Below are positions 56,965 to 64,000 of a DNA stretch of 64,000 bases, piece after piece. Source of the stretch: Acidimicrobiia bacterium (GTDB lineage: Bacteria; Actinomycetota; Acidimicrobiia; IMCC26256; JAOSJL01); assembly GCA_027494115.1 (NCBI GenBank), contig JAOSJL010000001.1, forward strand, positions 186,001-250,000, in the 5' to 3' direction. The notes under the pieces were generated by a model. It was not told the origin of the DNA and searched no databases. It saw nothing but the letters and a program-made list of their open reading frames with translations. The stretch's first letter is position 1. Each line of letters starts with the position of its first letter. The position numbers were made by a program, and so were the translations under genes.

Positions 56965-58211
56965 CTAGATCCGGACGCGCCGTGATGTGAGAACAGTGAC
57001 GGTCCCGAGGAGGATGAGCAGTGCAGCGGCCACGAGGCCGCCCGTCGTGACCGGAGCGAGACCGGTCGCGGGAAGCGTTGCAGGTGTGGCGGGCACCTCC
57101 GTCTCGCCACCGACCTGCGTCTCACCCGGATCACCGGTCGGTGGATCATCGGCGGGATCGTCGGGGCCGCCGGGAGGGCCCGGGTCTCCGGGTCCGGTGA
57201 GTTCGCACGGAATCGCGGGTCCGACCACGGACGGGATGTAGGAACGGAGAAGACCCTGAACCGCCTGAGCGCCGGCGAACACCGGTGAGAAACCTGACCA
57301 ACTGCCATCGGCCGCTTGCGTACTGCGGAGGTACTGGTCGGGTGACACGTAGTCGCTCTCGGCGACGCCCGACCAACACGCTTCGTTCACGTCGTAGCCC
57401 GCGGCGGTCACACCGAGGATCACGAGTCCGGTCGAGTTGGGACTCGACGGATCGCCGGGCGCGAACGATGTGAAGCCACCATCGTCGTTGCGGAGTGAAG
57501 CCAGAAAGCCGAGCGCATTCTGGATTGCGTCGCTCGAAGGAGATACCCCTCCGGCCACGAGCGCCACGACGGTGAGTGCCGTCGAGTCGGAGTCGGCACC
57601 GAATCCGGTCTCGAACCCACCGTCGGGATTCTGCTGAGCCAACAACCATTCGACCGTGGTCGCAGGAACGCTGCGACCCAGAGCGATGTTTGCTCCGGCC
57701 GCGTAAGGGGCGGTGTAGATCGACCCGTAGGAGCCGTTACCGATCCCGGCGTCGAGCATCGCGACGAGATCGACCGGCGTTCCGTCGCCCGCGGGGTCGA
57801 AGGCGGCGGGATCATGGTCGGCCGCGACAGCGAGGATGATCATCTGAGCGGCCTTGCCGACGCTCGGGGTACCACAGAGACCTTCGGCCTGCTCGTCGAG
57901 GTAGTCCCACGCCGAGTTGCCGCCCGTACTGACACCGGCAACGGCCGCGTCGGCCTCGGTGGCGCTCCAGGATGGCCCGGTCTGGCCTGCCTGCACGATT
58001 GCCAGCGCGACGTCAACGGTGGAGAACCCACAGCTGAAGTCGGCCGGATCCGACGTGTCCCAACCGCCCGACGGGAGTTGAGTGGCCGCGAAGTAGGACA
58101 CGGCTGCGTCGGCCGATGCCTCGTTCTCGGGGATGCCGCACTCAGCGGCAGAGACCAGGCCACACAGACGAGCGCGCTGAACAGCGCGGGAATGAACAAT
58201 CGACGGGACAT
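56965..58211 (-). CDS. LPXTG-anchored squalene-cyclase-like repeat protein (transcobalamin alpha-domain-like), one frameshift
   Basis: About 415 residues. Signal peptide (MSRRLFIPALFSALVCVAW), then four or more alpha-hairpin repeats of prenyltransferase/squalene cyclase type: LPSGGWDTSDPADFSCG, NPDGGFETGFGADSDSTA, NDDGGFTSFAPGDPSSPNS and AADGSWSGFSPVFAGAQ. Such repeats form an alpha/alpha toroid, the fold of the cobalamin-binding alpha domain of transcobalamin. The Cys residues could form disulfides outside the cell. A Pro/Gly/Asp-rich wall-spanning region ends in LPATG, a hydrophobic helix and SRRVRI, a sortase signal. The catalytic DxDD of true cyclases is absent. Break near 58147-58150 (one G short) inside the signal peptide end. 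SD GGAGGTGGGAG before the ATG. Confidence 0.82.
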
Positions 58212-58310
58212 CTCCCACCTCCGTGGGCCCCGGTTCCACGAGGGCCCTGTGTCGCCGCCCGAAGGCGGACCGCTGACGGATCACCGGGCGAACCCGGTGG
58301 ACGAGGTGGG
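58209..58310 (-). promoter_or_regulatory. Candidate riboswitch expression platform
   Basis: Directly 3' of the cobalamin-riboswitch core the leader contains CCCACCTC (58310-58303), the exact complement of GAGGTGGG (58221-58214) in the ribosome-binding site of the repeat protein. Two short hairpins (ACCGGGTTCGCCCGGT, CCGCCCGAAGGCGG) lie between. Pairing would hide the ribosome-binding site, giving translational control. Confidence 0.5.
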
Positions 58311-58435
58311 TCTCCTGGCTCCCGCCCGAACACTGGCGTTCGAGTCGGTTACAGCTGCGGGTCAGCGCCGGACTCTCACCGGCTTCCCCCACCCCGCTGA
58401 TACGGGGTGGCACGTACTTCCGGGTACGTGCACTC
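58303..58435 (-). promoter_or_regulatory. Cobalamin riboswitch
   Basis: The minus strand shows the conserved core in order: two perfect hairpins (GCACGTAC/GTACGTGC and CACCCCG/CGGGGTG), then GGGGAAGCCGGTGAGAGTCC, GGCGCTGACCCGCAGCTGTA and, after a hairpin arm, GAGCCAGGAGACC. These are the B12-box elements of AdoCbl-type riboswitches. It heads the two surface-protein genes; the divergent ECF genes begin about 100 bp away on the other strand and are not under this RNA. Confidence 0.94.
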
Positions 58436-58535
58436 CTCGACAGCCCGGAGCGTAGGCCGCCGTCTGCCGGCCCGCCAGTTGACCGGGTCCCGTCCGCTCG
58501 GACCGCCACTCGTGACGCGTGCGACAGTAGCGGCG

Positions 58536-59686
58536 GTGGACGACCGGAATTCTCTGCACGCGGTGACCTGGCTGGTGTGGGCGATCGCTGCCGGCACGAC
58601 CGTGCAGCTGGCGCCCAGTCCCGTCTATGTCGTCGTGGTGATCCTGCTCTCCGCGTTGGTCGTGCAGGTGCACGGGCGCGACAGCGCGCTTGCCCGCGCG
58701 TTTCCGGCCTTCCTGGCTCTCGGCGCGAGTTTCGCTGTGATTCGGATCGTCCTGACAATGCTGACGGCACACGGCGCCGGTCGGGCGTTGTTCACGCTTC
58801 CCGAGTTCACGTTGCCGCGCCTGGTCGGTGGATTCACCGTCGGAGGGTCGGTCGAGTCGGAGGTGATCCTCCAGTCCGCAGCCGAGGGTTTCGCGATCGT
58901 TGGGCTCATCGCGGCGTTCGGAGCGTTCAACGCGGTGGTGTCGCACTACGAGCTTGTGCAGGCCGCGCCCCGATCGTTCTACGAGCCCGGGCTCATCGTG
59001 ACGGTGGCCCTGGCTTTCGCACCGTCGACGGTGACCGCTGTACACGACGTTCGACTGGCCGACGCGCGCGCACCGGAGGGCGTCCGGTGCGACGGGGGCG
59101 CTGGCTGCGCAACACACTGCCGGTTCTCGAGACCGGGATGGAACGTGCTGTACACCTCGCGGAGTCCATGGACTCGCGCGGCTTTGCCCGCCTCGAACCG
59201 ACACGCGCCGACCACGTGGCGGCCTGGTGCGGGGTCGGCGCTCTTCTGATGCTCGGTGGGGCATTCGTGGCCTTGGTCGGAAGCGAGAATGTCGTCGCTG
59301 CGTCACTCGCTCTCGGAGGTGTCCTGCTCCTCGTGACCGCGGTGGTCGGATCATCCCGATCCGTACGTCGCACGCGCTACCGCAGCCGGCGCCTCAGAGG
59401 AATCGACCTGTTCGTGATGACCACGGCGCTGGCCACACCCGCGATCGTGGCGATCTTCTCGATCGCCGGCGAGAACTCGTTGCGCTGGAGTGCGTACCCG
59501 CTCACGTTCCCCACCGTGAACGCCGCCGTCGTCGTGACGCTGCTCCTCTTGGCCGTGCCTCTCGTGGCCGCGCCCCGCCGAGTCGCCACACGTCGTGATC
59601 GACCCGCCGAGGCCGAGCCGGGCGACGACATGACGCCACGCGGCGCCGGCGCGGCGAACCGACCGACCGCGGAGCTCAGCTCGTGA
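58536..59686 (+). CDS. ecfT: ECF transporter T component (CbiQ-like), one frameshift
   Basis: About 384 residues with six or more membrane helices. The EcfT coupling motif is in LAESMDSRGFARLEP, the Ser-Arg-Gly box that contacts the ATPases. The frame breaks about 59085-59090, one base short; repaired it reads RRGRWLRNTLPVLETGMERA. The C-terminal region (GIDLFVMTTALATPAIVAIF and more) adds helices beyond the usual 260-residue EcfT. Start is GTG 58536 or 58512. Stop overlaps the ATPase gene (GTGA). Divergent from the riboswitch-controlled surface proteins. Confidence 0.85.
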
Positions 59687-61303
59687 GCAGTGTCGAGTTC
59701 CGCTCTGTCGGTGTGGCCTACCCGGGCCGTGAGGACTTCCCGGTACTGGCGGACCTCGACCTCACGATCGAGGGGGGTGAGGTCCTGCTCGTGGTCGGGT
59801 CCTCGGGATCCGGCAAGTCCACGATGCTCCGTTGCGCGAACGGCCTGGTTCCCCACACCACCGGCGGCACCTTCCGTGGCGACGTCGTCGTGGCGGACCG
59901 GTCGACGCGTCGCTGCTCGCCACGAGATCTCGCCGACGTCGTCGGATTCGTCCACCAGGATCCGGAGGCCCAGTTCGTGGTCGACCGGGTCGAACAGGAC
60001 ATCGCCTTCGGCCTGGAGAACCTCGGCTCCGAGCCCGTGGCGATGCGACGCCGGGTGGAGGAGGTTCTCGACGCACTGGGAATCGCCCATCTACGCGGGC
60101 GCTCACCTGCCTCCCTGTCGGGAGGAGAGCGCCAACGGGTCGCCGTCGCCGGGGCGCTGGCGACCGCTCCGGACGTTCTTGTTCTCGACGAACCCACCTC
60201 CGAGCTCGATCCGCAGGGCGCCGACGACGTGCTCGCCGCGCTGGGAAGGCTGAACGCAGATCTCGGGACCACGGTGCTGCTCGCCGAACACCGCCTCGAG
60301 CGCGCAGCACCGATGGCGGACCGCGTCGCGGTCCTGCGACGTGACCAGGGAGAACCCGCGGCGATCGCAGCCCTCGGTGACCCTGCTGCGACGATCGTCG
60401 ACTACCCGGGTGCTCCGACGGTGACACATCTCGGGCGACTGCTCGGTTGGGACCCGCTGCCGCTCACCGTGAAGGAAGCTCGTGCCCGGGCACGCGCGGT
60501 CGAGACGCCGCCAATTCGCTATCCGTCAAGGTGCGGGATCGAGCCGTCGACGACACCTGCTCCGGGCGACGCGCTCCTCACGGCACGGGATCTGGAGATC
60601 CGACGCGGAAACTCCCGGGTGCTCCGGAAGGTCGACCTGACCGTGAGAGCGGGCGAGGTCGTCGTCGTTCTCGGACGCAACGGCAGCGGTAAGTCCAGCC
60701 TACTGCTCACCTCGCGGGTCTCCACGACACGCACGCCGGGTCGGTCACCCGCGACTCGCGGGTCGCGTACGTACCGCAGGACCCCAACGCCATGCTCTTC
60801 CGACCCAGTGTGGCGGAGGAACTGGAAGAGACACTCCGCCTCACAGGCGGAAGCCACGCCACCGCCGACGGCCACGCGGACCTCGTCGGCCACTGGCTCG
60901 ACGCGTTGGGCCTGTCGGACGTGGCGCAGCGCCACCCGCGGACACTGTCGGCCGGAGAACGTCAACGCGCGGCGATCGCGACCGTCGCCGTGGGCGGAGC
61001 ACCGCTCCTTCTCCTGGACGAGCCGACCCGGGGAATGGATGCGGGGTCCCGAACCGCGCTCGAGCACGCTATTCGCGAGCATGCGCTCGGGGGCGGCGCC
61101 GTGGTGCTCGCGACGCACGACGTGGAACTGGCGGCACGGGCCGCCACGCGGGCGCTGGTGCTCGGTGACGGTGAGATCGTGGCGGCGGGCGACGCGCGGG
61201 ACGTCCTCGCCGGATCGCTGTTCGCTCCGCAGACGCTGCGCGTCCTTCCGCCGTTCCTGACGGTGCACGAGGTCGACGCGCGCTCGACTCGGGAGCGACG
61301 CCG
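59683..61303 (+). CDS. ecfA: Fused ECF ATPases (EcfA1-EcfA2), frameshifted
   Basis: About 540 residues with two ABC ATPase domains in one chain. Domain 1: GSSGSGKSTM, VHQDPEAQFVVDRVEQD, LSGGERQR, VLVLDEPTSELD. Domain 2: GRNGSGKSS, VPQDPNAMLFRPS, LSAGERQR, LLLLDEPTRGMD. The Q-loop with EAQF/NAML is typical for ECF ATPases. The frame breaks at 60705-60716 (one base short). After the second domain the frame has no stop until 62417, through the next gene, so another error near 61265-61303 must hide the true end, which I place at the S-component start. Confidence 0.88.
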
Positions 61304-62094
61304 TGAAGGCCGCGTCCGCACTTCGGCCCGCTGTCGTTTACCTCCTCGCGGTCCTCGTGGGTATCGCGGCGTTCCTGTACCCGTTCTTCCTCCCGGCGGA
61401 CGCCATCCCGGGGACGGGTCACGCCGGGGATGCGCCGATCGTGGCGGCGGCGGTCGGACTACTGGTCGTCGTGGCGGTCGCACTCGAGGTCCGCCGTGGC
61501 ACGATGAACGGCGCCACGATCGCGGTGCTCGGCGTGCTCTCCGCCGTCAGCGGTCTCCTCCGACTCCTCGACCTCCCGGGGGGCGGGAGCGGCATCTTCT
61601 TCATCGTGGTCCTGGCCGGTGCGGCGTTCGGTCCGCGTTTCGGGCTGCTCCTCGGTCTCACCTCGATGGCGACCTCCGCGGTCCTGACCGGCGGTATCGG
61701 CCCCTGGCTTCCTTTCCAGATGCTCGGCCTCGCCTGGATGGGCGGATGCGCCGGACTGGTCGGGCGCGTGACCGCGCGATTCGACCCGCGCGTGGAGATC
61801 GGGGTTCTCGCTGCGTACGCGTGGGTGTGGGGGTTCCTCTACGGAGCCATCCTCAACCTGTGGTTCTGGCCGTTTGCACTCGGCGACGGTCCGCTCGCCT
61901 GGAACCCGGACCTGAGTCTGGCCCAGACCCTGTCGCACTACTGGTCCTTCTATGTCGCCACCTCGCTCGCCTGGGACGCAGCAGGGGCGCTCGCCAACGC
62001 AGTTCTGATCCTGGTCACCGGCGCGGCTCTCCTTCCGGCGTTCCGTCGCTTCTCGGGCCGCCTCGAACCCGTCGTGATCCTCGAGCCTGCCTGA
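61303..62094 (+). CDS. ECF transporter substrate-binding (S) component, probable cobalamin
   Basis: A 263-residue membrane protein with seven hydrophobic segments, e.g. PAVVYLLAVLVGIAAFLYPFF, GIFFIVVLAGAAFGPRFGLLLG (split) and MLGLAWMGGCAGLVG. The motif AAFGPRFGLLLGLTSMATSA and the length fit ECF S components of the cobalamin/CbrT-like or unassigned type. Substrate is inferred from context: it is part of the locus with a cobalamin riboswitch and transcobalamin-like surface proteins. The GTG at 61303 overlaps the ATPase end. Frame intact. The stop is 2 bp from the convergent kinase. Confidence 0.8.
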   Translation: MKAASALRPAVVYLLAVLVGIAAFLYPFFLPADAIPGTGHAGDAPIVAAAVGLLVVVAVALEVRRGTMNGATIAVLGVLSAVSGLLRLLDLPGGGSGIFFIVVLAGAAFGPRFGLLLGLTSMATSAVLTGGIGPWLPFQMLGLAWMGGCAGLVGRVTARFDPRVEIGVLAAYAWVWGFLYGAILNLWFWPFALGDGPLAWNPDLSLAQTLSHYWSFYVATSLAWDAAGALANAVLILVTGAALLPAFRRFSGRLEPVVILEPA

Positions 62095-62096
62095 GG

Positions 62097-64000
62097 TCAG
62101 GTTCGAGCGGGCGCGTCCTGATGCCCTGGCACACCTGTGGGTTCGGACGACCCGGCGGCGGGGAGAGTGAACGTGAACGTCGAACCCTCGCCGACGGTGC
62201 TCTCCACACGGATCTCTCCACCCTGGGCTTCGACGTAGCGACGCGCGATCGCGAGCCCGACGCCCATTCCCCGGCGCGACGACCGCCTGCCCTCGGCGGA
62301 CTGGAAGAAGCGTTCGAAGACTCTGTCGAGGTCGGCGGGTGGGATCCCCGACCCCTTGTCGGACACCGCGATCTCCACCATGTCACCGCGCACGGTGCCA
62401 CTCGAACGCCGCGCTGACACGCGGATCGTCGTTCCGGCATCGGAGTACTTGGTGGCGTTCGTCAGCAGGTTGGACAACACGTGGGGAGAAGGCCTCGGGT
62501 GCCGCGCGCACCTGCAGGGACGGGTCCACGTCGACGACGAGTTCGTGATCAGCCAGGAGTGGGGCGATCGGCCCGGTCACGTCGTCGATCAAAGACGACA
62601 GGTTGCACGTCTCGGGCTCGACGTCCATCGCATCGTCCTCCAGCCGCACCGATGCCAGCAGTTGGTCGATGAGGCGGGTGAGTTCCTTGGCGTTGCCCGA
62701 CGCGCGCCCGAGAAGCTCCTTGCGCTTCTCCTCGTCGAGCCGGTCCCATTGGAGGATCACCGTGTCCACGAATGCCGCGGCTGCAGTCAGCGGCGTTCGC
62801 AGTTCGTGTGAGGCCATCGACATGAACTCGGCCTTCAACTCGTCGGCTTCCCGTAGACGCTGTGCGAGACGCTTCTCGTCCTCGAAGGCGCGGCGGAAGC
62901 GCTCCTCTGATTCCCGCAGCTCGTCGGCGGTGGCGCGGATCTCGACGGTGGCCTCGTCCACCATGTCGAGAGCACGGTCACGGGCGCGCAACTGCGAGTA
63001 CACGAGCCCGAAGAGCAGGAAGCTCACGAGCAGGCCGGCGCCCAGCCAGAGCCACTGCTCACCCGTCTGGTCGTTCGTGAATCCGTCGAGCTCGCGGAAC
63101 GTGAAGGTCCACGGGGTTCCCAGCACGTCCACCGTCTCGACGCTCGAGAACCCCGATTTCACGATCTCGCTCGCGGGCACGTCCGGCTCCGTGACCAACA
63201 CCGTGTCTTCTGCCTCGACGAAATCGAGGATGGGGATCGTCTCCCCCACGATCTCGGAGGCCGACCCCGGATGTGCATCGACGATGGGGCTGACCAACGA
63301 GTCGAGATACACGACGACGGCGGCGACACCTCCGAGCGTGCCGTCGGGGTTGTTGATCGTGGTTCCGACGATGCCCAGCCACTGCTTCGTGTCGGTCGAG
63401 TCGGGAAGCTCTCCGTCCCCGAACGCTTCGATCAGCGCGTACTCGACGGCGCCGAACATCGTGGCGTCCGTACCCACATCGACCAGCGCGTCGTCGGCGA
63501 GAAGGATGCCGATGTCGAGTCCGACCGCATTTCCACGAGCTCCCTCCGGCGCTGAGTACAAGATCAGGTCGTGCTGCTCAGCATTGGGATCCAAGACCTC
63601 GGGTTGCCGAATTCCCCAGCTCTCTATCGGGCCGAAAGAACGAAGGCGCGCGGCGAAGTCGTCGAGATCCTCGTGGGGAACACGTTCGGTCACGACCGCC
63701 ACGTACGTGGCAGGCAGACGGGTGGCCACGAGCTCACCGTCGATGAACTTCACGAATTCCTCATGCGTGAAGCCACCCGCCTCCGTTCGCCGGGCCATTT
63801 CCTCGACGAACTCCGCGTACGGGGCAAGGCTCTTTTCGAACTCCGGGCCACTGACCTCGGCCACCGCATCGTCGAATCGCTTCTCGGGCGCACCTTCGAG
63901 GTTCGTGCGCCGTACGAAGAAGACCGCGAACGTGGCGGCCAGAAACACTGCGAGGAGGAGCCAGGCCCAGACGGTGGAGACCCGTCGTGGCCGCGACGAG
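62097..64000 (-). CDS. CHASE-domain sensor histidine kinase, one frameshift, N-terminus outside window
   Basis: More than 630 residues; the frame is open through the right edge, where a membrane helix (STVWAWLLLAVFLAATFAVF) begins. An extracytoplasmic CHASE-type domain follows (FIDGELVATRLPATYVAVVT, LILYSAPEGARGNAVGLDIG), then a second helix (LWLGAGLLVSFLLFGLVYS), a coiled coil and the kinase: SMASHELRTPLTAAAAFV, N-box LSNLLTNATKYSDAG, VSDKGSGIP, FERFFQ and GMGVGLAIARRYV. Break at GGGG 62483-62486 (one too many). The stop is convergent with the ECF S gene. No response regulator is in view; it may lie to the right. Confidence 0.9.

Noticed and set aside
56965..58211. A terpene (squalene) cyclase
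   Set aside because: The repeats are cyclase-like, but the catalytic acid motif is missing and the protein is exported and wall-anchored under a cobalamin riboswitch.

Overview
The window is high-GC DNA from an actinobacterium. GTG starts are frequent, several genes have a -10 box (TANNNT) placed 6-7 nt before the start codon as in leaderless actinobacterial transcripts, and the gene content fits (wax ester synthase/DGAT, mycothiol-type maleylpyruvate isomerase fold, mycoredoxin-like glutaredoxin, Acr3 arsenite pump, YhhN, DUF4389, GYD). The mix is most like Acidimicrobiia, but that placement is an inference. Nothing looks like phage or plasmid. The only mobile DNA is two decayed transposase remnants around 18.7-20.5 kb.

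Layout. 0-8 kb: AmmeMemoRadiSam B end, penicillin acylase, beta-lactamase-fold lipoprotein, isocitrate-lyase-fold enzyme, PAS-GGDEF protein, maleylpyruvate-isomerase-fold protein, DUF2237. 8-13 kb: molybdopterin oxidoreductase, WS/DGAT acyltransferase, alpha/beta hydrolase. 12.8-17.7 kb: arsR-acr3-arsC, a methyltransferase, an SQR-type flavoprotein, two small proteins. 17.7-20.7 kb: a scar region with a lipoprotein and its remnant, transposase remnants, YceI and tRNA-Arg(CCT). 20.7-30 kb: hydrolase-adenylate cyclase fusion with three small envelope proteins, SulP transporter, M15-like lipoprotein, arylsulfotransferase. 30-36 kb: XRE regulator with phasin-like protein, disulfide reductase, glutaredoxin, histidine phosphatase, gnd and transaldolase. 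36-41 kb: a TPP riboswitch driving thiamine pyrophosphokinase and thiBPQ. 41-56 kb: glutamate dehydrogenase, two-component pair, ribB, DUF1214, phosphotransferase, sulfotransferase, YhhN, YihY, acyl-CoA dehydrogenase, flavin reductase, Na+/H+ antiporter, GH15. 56-64 kb: a cobalamin-linked locus and a CHASE histidine kinase that runs off the end.

The most interesting unit is 56.0-62.1 kb. A cobalamin riboswitch on the minus strand heads two secreted, surface-anchored proteins. One is an alpha-helical squalene-cyclase-like repeat protein ending in an LPATG sorting signal; the other is a DUF4430-like beta-domain protein with a C-terminal membrane anchor. Together they resemble the two domains of animal transcobalamin/intrinsic factor, split over two genes. 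Divergent from them is an ECF importer (EcfT, fused EcfA1A2, S component). I read this as a surface corrinoid capture and import system.

A caution for every user of this sequence: at least 28 single- or two-base indels break otherwise intact genes, mostly in homopolymers, GC dinucleotide runs or GGATCC. They go in both directions and hit housekeeping genes, so they look like uncorrected long-read errors and not gene decay. Gene spans below are given for the repaired reading and the break point is stated.
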